Assembly (NCBI RefSeq): GCF_000227295.1
Contig: NZ_JH165054.1
Location: 1 to 61,099, forward strand
Length of the DNA: 61,099 nucleotides
Reading direction: 5' to 3'
DNA from: Cutibacterium avidum ATCC 25577
Lineage (GTDB): Bacteria > Actinomycetota > Actinomycetes > Propionibacteriales > Propionibacteriaceae
Below are positions 36,870 through 44,280 of this stretch, piece by piece (positions within the stretch are counted from its first letter, which is position 1; every line of letters starts with the position of its first letter). The notes beneath the pieces are model-generated. The model was not told the origin of the DNA and did no database searches. It worked only from the letters and a program-made list of their open reading frames with translations. Made by a program: the position numbers and the translations under genes.

Positions 36870-38051
36870 TCACAGACCAAACTGGCCCAGCCATTCCAGA
36901 CACTGCTGGACGTAAGGCATGTACACGGTGTTGCGATGCCCACCTCCGTGCAGCACGATGAAGGTGAACTGCTTCATGCCTTTAGCCACATGGTGAAACT
37001 GGCCTCCGTCCGGGCCTATCTGACCGTTGGCAACTATGGGGTGACGACCGGGTCCCCAACTCTGCAGATCACTGCGATTGAGCACAGACAAAAAGCGCAC
37101 GCTGCGGTTAACCTTGCGTTCCTGCGCCCGACGGACTACGGAATTTTCAGCCATCGAGGACCGAGCCATGTCCGCGATGGGCGTTCTCTCAAACATCGGA
37201 TGGTAATACCCACCCAACGAAAATCCGGAATTAAACATTCTGTGGTACTTCGTCGAGAGATTGGCAGCGCAGTAGCCGCCAGTGCTCCACCCACCGATGA
37301 AGCGTGACCCACGCTCATGGCCAACCCGGTAATGCGACTCGATCTGCGGAATAACAGTCTTCATGATCCACGTCTCGTGCTTGTACGGACCAACATCAAC
37401 GCATTCGCTGTCGACGCCGTTGCGAATCCTGCCTGGCAAGAACGCAATGACGAAGGGATTGACCTTCTTGCTCTTAATGAGCTCGACGGCAGGATCAAGG
37501 ATGTCAATCGATACATTGTCGCGCTCGCCGGTGTCATTAACACCTCCGATGTAGTACAACACCGGAAAGCGGGTGCCCTGCTCCGACTTCTCGAAGTACT
37601 GTGGTGGCAACCACACGGGAATGCGCGCATATTGAGAATCCGCACCGGGCATCGTCATGCCAACCATCTGCCCATTGGGGTGTGGGTTGGACTTACTGAT
37701 CGGGATGTTCTCCACCTTCGTACGCCGAATTGGAACCAGATCATGAACAGGTGCCTGGGGCTCAGCCTCGCCCAGGAGGTCATCCCAGGAGGTGAAAAAT
37801 CCATAGTCATGGTTGACGTAGAGAAAGACCCCTGTAATCAGTAACGCCTGTGCGAGCACAATTACGACGAAATGTCCGAGGCCACGCAGGGCCTTCAGCC
37901 ACCAACTACCGGTCCCCACGATGGCTCGCCATGTAACAAATGCCAGCGGCAGAACGAACGCAGCAATTAATACCGCTACACACAGCTTTCGGCTGAGAAT
38001 ACTCACCATCATGGCCCCGCGTATCGAGGCAGACGACGCGATGCCTGTCAT
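36870..38051 (-). CDS. Membrane-anchored esterase-like alpha/beta hydrolase
   Basis: A 393-residue protein of the esterase/putative-esterase family (PF00756-like; related to mycolyltransferase and tributyrin esterases). Two hydrophobic segments near residues 25-45 and 58-80 anchor an extracytoplasmic catalytic domain. Nucleophile elbow GGWSTGGYCA; catalytic His probably in HGGGHRNTVYMP. GAGGA precedes ATG at 38051 by 8 bases. Base composition is visibly lower in GC than ffh and ftsY on either side, suggesting acquisition. The substrate is unknown; cell-envelope acyl transfer is possible. Confidence 0.8.
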   Translation of the reverse strand: MTGIASSASIRGAMMVSILSRKLCVAVLIAAFVLPLAFVTWRAIVGTGSWWLKALRGLGHFVVIVLAQALLITGVFLYVNHDYGFFTSWDDLLGEAEPQAPVHDLVPIRRTKVENIPISKSNPHPNGQMVGMTMPGADSQYARIPVWLPPQYFEKSEQGTRFPVLYYIGGVNDTGERDNVSIDILDPAVELIKSKKVNPFVIAFLPGRIRNGVDSECVDVGPYKHETWIMKTVIPQIESHYRVGHERGSRFIGGWSTGGYCAANLSTKYHRMFNSGFSLGGYYHPMFERTPIADMARSSMAENSVVRRAQERKVNRSVRFLSVLNRSDLQSWGPGRHPIVANGQIGPDGGQFHHVAKGMKQFTFIVLHGGGHRNTVYMPYVQQCLEWLGQFGL

Positions 38052-38062
38052 CTATTTGGTCC

Positions 38063-39250
38063 TCAGCGTTCGGAGGGGTCATCGCCCATGAGACCGGCAA
38101 CGAAGTCGTCGGCGTCAAAGGGGGCTAGGTCGTCGGCACCTTCACCCAGACCGATGAGCTTGACCGGAACGCCCAGCTCGCGCTGCACCTGTACGACGAT
38201 GCCGCCCTTGGCAGAGCCATCGAGCTTGGACAGCACGATGCCGGAGACGTCGACGACCTCGGAGAAGATACGAGCCTGGGTGAGACCGTTCTGGCCGGTG
38301 GTCGCATCGAGAACGAGCAGGACCTCACTGACCGGGGCCAGTTTCTCGATGACGCGCTTGACTTTGCCCAGCTCGTCCATGAGACCGGCCTTGGTGTGAA
38401 GACGGCCAGCAGTGTCGACGAGCACGACGTCAACGCCTTCGTCGATACCGGCCTGAACAGCTTCGTAGGCTACCGAGGCGGGATCAGCCCCTTCGTCCTT
38501 GCGAACGGTGCGCACGCCGACGCGCTCCCCCCAGGTTTCCAGCTGTTCCCCAGCTGCGGCGCGGAAAGTGTCTGCGGCACCGAGGAGGACCGTCTTGCCC
38601 TCGGCGACCAGGACGCGGGCCAATTTGCCGCAGGTCGTCGTCTTACCCGTGCCATTGACTCCGACCATGAGGACGACTGCCGGCTTACCCTCCGCATGAT
38701 CGAGGTTGATGGACCGATCCATGTCTGGTCCGACAAGTTCGACCAGTTCGTGGTGCAAGATCCCGCGAGCCTGGGCCGGCTCGGAGACGCCGTCAATCGC
38801 CAGTTCCGAGCGCAGCTTCTCGACCAGTTCCGTGGTCGGGCCCACGCCAAGATCAGAGGTGATGAGGGTGGCTTCGAAGTCATCCCAGGTGTCGTCGTCG
38901 AGCTTGTCGGCGCTCAGGAGCTCTGCCAGACCACGGGCCAAGGCGTTGTTGCTGTTGGCCAGACGGCGACGGAGTCGTGCCATCCGCGAGCCCGCGGCCT
39001 CCGGAGTCTCAACCCTGGGTTCGGACGGTGCCTCAGGCTCGAGCGCAGGAGCAGGGGCCGCGGTCGCACCGGCCTCAGGCTTCTCCTCACCAGTGGCCTC
39101 GGGTTCCTTGGTCGGGGTCGGCTCAACCTCCGCAGGCTTGGAACCCTCACGAAGCGCCTTACGTCGTGAGATGCCAGCGGTGATGGCGGCAACCACCGTC
39201 ACGAGGACGAGGATGCCGAGAATGATCCAAATCAGGTAAGTCAGGTCCAC
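38063..39250 (-). CDS. ftsY: Signal recognition particle receptor FtsY
   Basis: SRP receptor GTPase at the membrane. It begins with a transmembrane helix (LIWIILGILVLVTVVAAITA), then a Pro/Glu/Ala-rich acidic linker (to about residue 90) and the NG domain with GVNGTGKTTTCGKLARVL, DTAGRLHTKAGL and SKLDGSAKGG. 395 residues, GTG start. smc usually lies upstream of it in actinobacteria; it is not here. Confidence 0.96.
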   Translation of the reverse strand: MDLTYLIWIILGILVLVTVVAAITAGISRRKALREGSKPAEVEPTPTKEPEATGEEKPEAGATAAPAPALEPEAPSEPRVETPEAAGSRMARLRRRLANSNNALARGLAELLSADKLDDDTWDDFEATLITSDLGVGPTTELVEKLRSELAIDGVSEPAQARGILHHELVELVGPDMDRSINLDHAEGKPAVVLMVGVNGTGKTTTCGKLARVLVAEGKTVLLGAADTFRAAAGEQLETWGERVGVRTVRKDEGADPASVAYEAVQAGIDEGVDVVLVDTAGRLHTKAGLMDELGKVKRVIEKLAPVSEVLLVLDATTGQNGLTQARIFSEVVDVSGIVLSKLDGSAKGGIVVQVQRELGVPVKLIGLGEGADDLAPFDADDFVAGLMGDDPSER

Positions 39251-39300
39251 GTCCGCCGATACTAGCCGCTCACATCACGGCACCAAGGATTCGCAACGCC

Positions 39301-39468
39301 TCAACGGCGTCTGACACCACTGAGATCCTCCCCAACTCGGGTGGCAGTATGACGCCAAAAACTCGCATCGGGGTCGTCACCAGGATGGCGCAAACCAAAC
39401 ATCACCACGGCACAAACGCCCAGCGCGACCGCCAGGATAAGAATCATCGCGATGATGAAAACGACCAT
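39301..39468 (-). CDS. Candidate small single-pass membrane protein
   Basis: A 55-codon open frame beginning MVVFIIAMILILAVALGVCA, giving one membrane helix followed by a short polar tail (RHPGDDPDASFWRH) and a TGA stop at 39301. GGAAAGG lies about 10 bases before the ATG. It fills the gap between gtrA and ftsY on the same strand. No family is recognised; it could be chance. Confidence 0.45.
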   Translation of the reverse strand: MVVFIIAMILILAVALGVCAVVMFGLRHPGDDPDASFWRHTATRVGEDLSGVRRR

Positions 39469-39529
39469 CCGAGCACGACCTTTCCGTCAACGGGGTACCG
39501 AATTCAGGGTACCTGATGCGAAGCGTCTC

Positions 39530-40162
39530 TCAGACGTGCTGACGCGCCTCGGACGAGTCGTCCGCGTCAAGATTCTCCGGAGAAACAGCGGGACCCACCA
39601 TGGGAACCTCACCAGAGTGCTTGACCGCTCGGAACGTCCACAACTTGTTGACGACGAAGTTGATGGGCATGGTCACGATGATGGCGAAGATCTGCGACCA
39701 GTACTCACGAGAGTGAAATCCCTTGCTCTCATGGAACCACGGCTCGGGGAGGTAGATCGGAGAGGTTGGATTGGTGAACAGAATCTTGATGAACATGCCG
39801 ATGATCGCTGCCACGGACCCCACGGCGAAGAAGGGCCAGAACTCGCGCCACCAGCCGCGGCGATGCTCCCGTTTGAAGGTCCAGGAGCGGTTGAGCTGGA
39901 AGTTCGTGACGTTTGCCACCACGAAGCCCACCAACCAGACGAGGCTGGTGAAACGGAAGTTCCATCGTGTCCCCGCCAAGTTGAACAGGATGTCCTGGGC
40001 ATGCTCGGTGCCACCATTCACCTTGTTCATGATGATGGCAACGACGATGTTGATGACGAATCCGGAGCCACCCACGATTCCGAACTTCAAGAACTCGATG
40101 AAGTGACGCTTCTTGATGCGTCGTCTCGCAGATACAGATGGCTCAGTGGTCACCCGCGACAT
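39530..40162 (-). CDS. GtrA-family membrane protein
   Basis: A 210-residue integral membrane protein with four hydrophobic segments (FLKFGIVGGSGFVINIVVAI first) and the family pattern NFQLNRSWTF and NFVVNKLWTFR. GtrA proteins are thought to flip polyprenyl-linked sugars or act in surface polysaccharide synthesis. ATG at 40162 fits the family; an upstream in-frame start would add 17 residues. No glycosyltransferase partner lies nearby. Confidence 0.85.
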   Translation of the reverse strand: MSRVTTEPSVSARRRIKKRHFIEFLKFGIVGGSGFVINIVVAIIMNKVNGGTEHAQDILFNLAGTRWNFRFTSLVWLVGFVVANVTNFQLNRSWTFKREHRRGWWREFWPFFAVGSVAAIIGMFIKILFTNPTSPIYLPEPWFHESKGFHSREYWSQIFAIIVTMPINFVVNKLWTFRAVKHSGEVPMVGPAVSPENLDADDSSEARQHV

Positions 40163-40505
40163 GATATGCCCGACGAGGAAGGACCAAGAAATGGGTGTGC
40201 CCATCAGCAACACCCGAGGGCGGAGACAACACGTGCGATTGTGGAGGCTTGATCCTGACAGGCTTGACCGACGAAGCCACTGAGCGCGGCTACCGCTTTG
40301 ACCGGACGAGGATCACATCCGATCCAGCGCCATGAAGGTCACTCACTGTGACCTCTGAACAGCTCGATCACGAGATGGAGCACCTTCATGCCAAGGTCAC
40401 CGCCAGATCACCGGAGTGGCCTCCCCACCTCGACGCGCCGCGACCTCGCCCACTGTTCGTCGTCGTACCAGGACCTGTCGAGGTCTGGGAACGGACATGA
40501 CCGGG
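40163..40505. other. Noncoding or decayed stretch beside the mutM fragment
   Basis: No frame here resembles a known protein and none has a convincing start and ribosome binding site. Together with the mutM fragment that follows, it looks like eroded DNA at an insertion boundary. Confidence 0.5.
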
Positions 40506-40649
40506 TCACCGACGCGAGCGCTGACACCGGGGGCACCGGTGCGACGACCTGTTCGCGAAGGACTCCCGAACTATGACGGTGCAGCGACGTCGACATTCCT
40601 TGCCCTGGCGTCCGTACACGTCAAGGGTCCGATCGAAGTAACCCGACTT
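40506..40649 (-). pseudogene. Fragment of a second, diverged mutM (3' end only)
   Basis: On the minus strand 47 codons read [18 protein letters not shown], then [20 protein letters not shown], and end at a TGA. This matches the C-terminal zinc-finger end of formamidopyrimidine-DNA glycosylase, including SGYFDRSLDAYGREG and MNRSSFRCPRCQ of the intact mutM at 41666-42508. The first zinc-finger cysteine pair is degraded. Upstream the similarity continues weakly and out of frame. At base level it differs widely from the intact copy, so it is not a recent duplicate. Confidence 0.8.
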
Positions 40650-40718
40650 CACGACCTTGTGACGCTGAGGTCATCGACGCGTACTGATCTGTGCCGGACA
40701 TCATCGGAATCCAGCGTT

Positions 40719-40755
40719 GTCACGATTCAGAAGTCAGTAGCCTTTGAATCGTGAC
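40719..40755. repeat. 11-bp inverted repeat over the start of the kinase-like gene
   Basis: GTCACGATTCA and TGAATCGTGAC are perfect complements separated by 15 bases. The right arm contains the GTG at 40751. It may be an operator, an RNA hairpin or an insertion scar. Confidence 0.6.
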
Positions 40756-41638
40756 GACAAGAGGGATGTCGATACGATCCTGCGATCGAAGCGAGCTGGA
40801 GCCAGTACTGAATGCCCTCGAACTGAGCGACCGACAATTGCTGGGAAAATACATCGATCTGGGTTTTGAGAAAGAGTACAACGTCTACCTCGCCGCAGGA
40901 AACCCGCGGCTCGTGGTCAAACTCGACGATGGCCAAGGCGTCGTCTACGAGCGATGGCTTGACGGGCAGCCCGATCTGCCTGTGCCTCAGTTGCTCGGAA
41001 CCGCAGTTGTAGACGGCCACACGTGGCATGCGTTCGAGGAGCGAGGCGGCGAGGATCTCCAGTGTCTGCGCAGGGAAACTGCAACCGCCGCAGGGAAGAG
41101 TTTGGCACGCCTCCATGCACGGTTTTGGTCAGAGTCCCCCGCCACGAACGTCAACGGAACCAGAGCCGAGAAATTCGCTCTGGTCGCAAAACATTTCCCG
41201 GAGCTATCCGTAGCCCTCACTGAACTGGCTGATCGCGCGGCGAGCGCACCATCGACGTTGTGCGAGAACGATCTGCTTCCGATGAATGTGCTCTGGGATG
41301 GGCATGACGCCACAATCATCGATTTCGGTCATGCTGATATCAGCCCGTACTTCGGCGATCCCGCACGATTCGTTGCTTTTGGCAAGCCCGAAGGTGGCTA
41401 CTACGTTCAGCCGACAGACGCTCGCGAAAAGTTTCTCACCCAATACTTCGAGATCATCCGCTCTATGGCGGGAACAACTCTCGACCGAGCGCGCTTCGAC
41501 CGAGACATTGCGCTCGGCGAAATCGCCGAGTTGTCCCTCGTCTTCGCTGCATACATCCGGCGAACGACGAAATTCGCTGATGTTGCCTCGCAGCCAGAGT
41601 TTGAACGCATCCTGCAACTTGCCCACACCCTCGGGTAG
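40751..41638 (+). CDS. Aminoglycoside-phosphotransferase-fold protein
   Basis: A 295-residue protein of the APH/choline-kinase-like fold. It shows a lysine strand (NPRLVVKLDDGQG), a catalytic-loop-like stretch (LCENDLLPMNVLWDG) and a metal-aspartate motif (ATIIDFGHADISPYFGDPAR). The usual His before the catalytic Asp is replaced (END rather than HGD). GTG at 40751 or ATG at 40766 may start it. It is on the plus strand amid minus-strand genes, has lower GC than they have and is flanked by a mutM fragment and intact mutM. Substrate unknown; no evidence of drug resistance. Confidence 0.78.
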   Translation: MTTRGMSIRSCDRSELEPVLNALELSDRQLLGKYIDLGFEKEYNVYLAAGNPRLVVKLDDGQGVVYERWLDGQPDLPVPQLLGTAVVDGHTWHAFEERGGEDLQCLRRETATAAGKSLARLHARFWSESPATNVNGTRAEKFALVAKHFPELSVALTELADRAASAPSTLCENDLLPMNVLWDGHDATIIDFGHADISPYFGDPARFVAFGKPEGGYYVQPTDAREKFLTQYFEIIRSMAGTTLDRARFDRDIALGEIAELSLVFAAYIRRTTKFADVASQPEFERILQLAHTLG

Positions 41639-41665
41639 AACACGGTCGCCCCGCGCTCACCGAGG

Positions 41666-42508
41666 TCAACGCAACTGCTGACACCTCGGGCAGCGGAACG
41701 AGCTGCGATTCATAAAATGCTCACGTACCATCATCGTCCCGCAACGCTTGCACGGGAGCCCCTCCCGGCCGTAAGCGTCCAGCGAGCGGTCGAAATACCC
41801 CGACTCACCATTGACATTGACGTACAGGGCATCAAAGGATGTCCCACCCTGGGTAATCGCCTCGGACATCACCTCACGAGCTGTCTCCAACAACTCCACA
41901 GCCTTGCGCTGGCTGAGGCGCGAGCACGGGGTCTCCGGGTGACGACGAACCCGCCACAGGGTTTCGTCGGCATAAATGTTGCCGATACCGGATACCAGTG
42001 TCTGGTCGAGCAGGCTGCGCTTGATGGTCGACCTGCGTGCGCGCAGTCGTCGCGCAACCTCATCGACGCCAAAGGAATCCTCGAAGGGATCAGGGGCGAT
42101 GTGGGCGACTGGGCCGGGCACATCGTCAACCAGCGGGGCGAGAGTGAGTCCGCCGAAGGTGCGCTGATCCAGAAAACGTAGATCACGGTCGTCACCAAGG
42201 CCAATGACAACACGGGTATGGCGATGCCGTGGGGCTTCCCTGTCGACGACACGGAACTGTCCGCTCATCCCTAGGTGGGCCAGCATCGCCGTGCCGTCGT
42301 CGAGGACGAACCACAGGTACTTGCCCCGGCGATTGATGGCGGTGAACTGGCGACCAGTCAGAATCGTCTCGAAGGTTCTGGCTTCTTCTGAACCACCGGT
42401 TGTGCGCAAACCGCGGACATCGACGACGTCGACACGCTCGACGACGGAGGGGATGACGAGGATCTCGAGTCCGGCTCGCACCGTCTCGACCTCAGGAAGC
42501 TCAGGCAC
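41666..42508 (-). CDS. mutM: Formamidopyrimidine-DNA glycosylase
   Basis: Excises 8-oxoguanine and related lesions. The N terminus PELPEVETVRAGLE carries the catalytic Pro and Glu; the helix-two-turn-helix region is GIGNIYADETLWR; the C-terminal zinc finger has CKRCG and CPRCQ. 280 residues, intact. It overlaps the rnc stop by 8 bases. Confidence 0.96.
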   Translation of the reverse strand: MPELPEVETVRAGLEILVIPSVVERVDVVDVRGLRTTGGSEEARTFETILTGRQFTAINRRGKYLWFVLDDGTAMLAHLGMSGQFRVVDREAPRHRHTRVVIGLGDDRDLRFLDQRTFGGLTLAPLVDDVPGPVAHIAPDPFEDSFGVDEVARRLRARRSTIKRSLLDQTLVSGIGNIYADETLWRVRRHPETPCSRLSQRKAVELLETAREVMSEAITQGGTSFDALYVNVNGESGYFDRSLDAYGREGLPCKRCGTMMVREHFMNRSSFRCPRCQQLR

Positions 42509-43238
42509 CAGTGCGAGGAGGGATCAGTGCGGCAACCGCAAGCTGGGCCGCTCCCTGCTCGGCCTCCTTCTTGTTGTGGCCAGTGTAGGCAGCGTGCAGC
42601 TTGCCATCCACTTCTGCCCTGGCGCAGTAGCGGCGATTGTGGTCCGGGCCTGATCCGACGATGTCGTAGCGCGGAGCCTCAAACCCCTGCTCAGCGCAGT
42701 ACTCCTGGAGAACTGTCTTCCAGTCGGTACCGGCTCCGGATCGATCCGCCTCGTCAACGAGGGGATCGAAGAGATGATGGACGAGGCGCAGAACGTCCGG
42801 CAGTCCCGAGGACAGCTCGACGGCACCCAGCAGGGCCTCGGTGGTGTCGGCCAGGATCGACGTCTTGTCGTGGCCGCCGGTACGTTCCTCGCCCTTGCCC
42901 AGCTTGATACGCGGCCCGATGCCGAGGCGACGAGCCAACCGCCCCAAGGACACCGTGCTCACGACGGCTGACCTCAGCTTGGCGAGCTGACCTTCCGGTT
43001 TGTCCGGGAAGGCGCGGTAGAGGTAATCAGTGACGCCGACCTCGAGGACGGCGTCACCGAGGAACTCCAACCTCTCGTTGGTGGGAATCCCACCGTTCTC
43101 AAAGGCATAGGAGCGGTGCGTGAGCGCGAGATCGAGGAGTTGGGGGTCACATCTGATCCCCAACTCCTTGAGAAGACCCAGGAAAGGCCACTCCCCGTAC
43201 TCGGGTGAACTGACGTTCTGGTCCTTTCGTGCGCTCAC
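42501..43238 (-). CDS. rnc: Ribonuclease III
   Basis: Cleaves double-stranded RNA in rRNA and mRNA processing. Signature NERLEFLGDAVLEVGVTDYL; second acidic residues in DTTEALLGAVEL; a C-terminal dsRNA-binding domain ends AEQGAAQLAVAALI. GTG at 43238 gives 245 residues. It follows rpmF by 10 bases. Confidence 0.95.
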   Translation of the reverse strand: MSARKDQNVSSPEYGEWPFLGLLKELGIRCDPQLLDLALTHRSYAFENGGIPTNERLEFLGDAVLEVGVTDYLYRAFPDKPEGQLAKLRSAVVSTVSLGRLARRLGIGPRIKLGKGEERTGGHDKTSILADTTEALLGAVELSSGLPDVLRLVHHLFDPLVDEADRSGAGTDWKTVLQEYCAEQGFEAPRYDIVGSGPDHNRRYCARAEVDGKLHAAYTGHNKKEAEQGAAQLAVAALIPPRTGA

Positions 43239-43248
43239 GGTGCTGATC

Positions 43249-43440
43249 TCAGACCTCGGCAACCTGGCGGCGATCACCACGCGGGCCGTACTCGCCGCAC
43301 GCGGGGCATGCGGTGTGAGGCAGGTGCTTCTCACCGCACGCCGGATTGGCACAGGTGACGAGATTGGTGGCAACCGTCTTCCATTGCGAACGACGGTGCC
43401 GGGTATTGCTGCGGGACATCTTCCGCTTCGGGACGGCCAC
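43249..43440 (-). CDS. rpmF: Ribosomal protein L32
   Basis: 63-residue 50S protein, [20 protein letters not shown] at the start. Zinc-binding form with two CxxC-type pairs (CANPACG, CPACG). GTG at 43440 with AAGGAG upstream. Confidence 0.95.
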   Translation of the reverse strand: MAVPKRKMSRSNTRHRRSQWKTVATNLVTCANPACGEKHLPHTACPACGEYGPRGDRRQVAEV

Positions 43441-43505
43441 GATCTTCTCCTTGGTGTGCTTCAGGTGTGGCATCCGTATGATACGGACGCCGTTGAGGGG
43501 AACGT

Positions 43506-44066
43506 TCAGGACTTGTCCGAATCATCCTCGCTGACGAGCCCTTGCAGAGCCGCCCAACGTGGATCGATCCGATCCGGATGGTCATGGTCCGGGTCCTCGT
43601 TGAGGTTGGCGCCGCAGTCTGGACAAAGTCCCTCACAGTCGTCGCGGCACAGCGGGCTGAACGCCAGGTTCAGCACCACCGCAGCACGGACGACAGGGTC
43701 AAGGTCGATCGTTTCCTCGGCACTGACCCGACTAGCGTCCTCCTCAGCCTCCTTGTCCGGGTAGAAGTACAGCTCCTGGATGTCGAGGACGAGATCCTCC
43801 TCGATGGGATCCAGACAGCGAGAGCACTCCCCCTTCAGGGTGGCTTCGACGGCCCCGGTGACGAGAACTCCTTCACCCACTGATTCCAACCGAAGGTCGA
43901 GATCGAGAGGGGAGTCCTCGGGAACGCCGATCATGTCGACACCGAGATCCGCCGGAGCGGGCACCGTCCGTTGAACCCGGGTCATCTGACCCACCTGCCG
44001 ACGCAGCGAATGGGTCTCGATGACGAGATCCGAGTGTGCGTCGGGGTGGCGATGGGTGGTATTCAT
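43506..44066 (-). CDS. YceD/DUF177 family protein
   Basis: A 186-residue protein paired with rpmF across bacteria and thought to influence 23S rRNA or ribosome assembly. It has a [17 protein letters not shown] segment and cysteines [13 protein letters not shown] near the C terminus. In other actinobacteria coaD and rsmD lie directly upstream; here the sugar locus separates them. Confidence 0.93.
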   Translation of the reverse strand: MNTTHRHPDAHSDLVIETHSLRRQVGQMTRVQRTVPAPADLGVDMIGVPEDSPLDLDLRLESVGEGVLVTGAVEATLKGECSRCLDPIEEDLVLDIQELYFYPDKEAEEDASRVSAEETIDLDPVVRAAVVLNLAFSPLCRDDCEGLCPDCGANLNEDPDHDHPDRIDPRWAALQGLVSEDDSDKS

Positions 44067-44191
44067 CGCAAAGATCCCTTCGACCAGTGGAACACGACGA
44101 GGTCATGACCGACTGGCCACTGTACAACGGAGATCGACGCCAGACCAAAACTGTGTGTCAGCTTGACTGTGCACGCCGTTTCAGGCACTCT

Positions 44192-44211
44192 GAACTAAAG
44201 CGTATTAGTTC
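44192..44211. promoter_or_regulatory. LacI-type operator upstream of the sugar-binding protein
   Basis: GAACTAAAGCGTATTAGTTC is a palindrome with 7-bp arms and a central CG, 70 bases before the binding-protein start. It shares its ACTAAA(G/C)CGTATTAGT core with the site before the GH38 gene. Confidence 0.75.
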
Positions 44212-44280
44212 GCTGGGATTCGACACCGACGCTGGAGTCGGATCCCACTGGGGACCCCCTTCAAGGAAGAAGTAGAGAAC

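Noticed and set aside
40388-40754. Short plus-strand open frames in the gtrA-kinase gap
   Set aside because: They have no ribosome binding sites or family resemblance and overlap the minus-strand mutM fragment.
40751-41638. Reading the kinase-like gene as an antibiotic-resistance gene
   Set aside because: The APH fold covers many metabolite kinases, the catalytic loop is altered and no resistance context exists.
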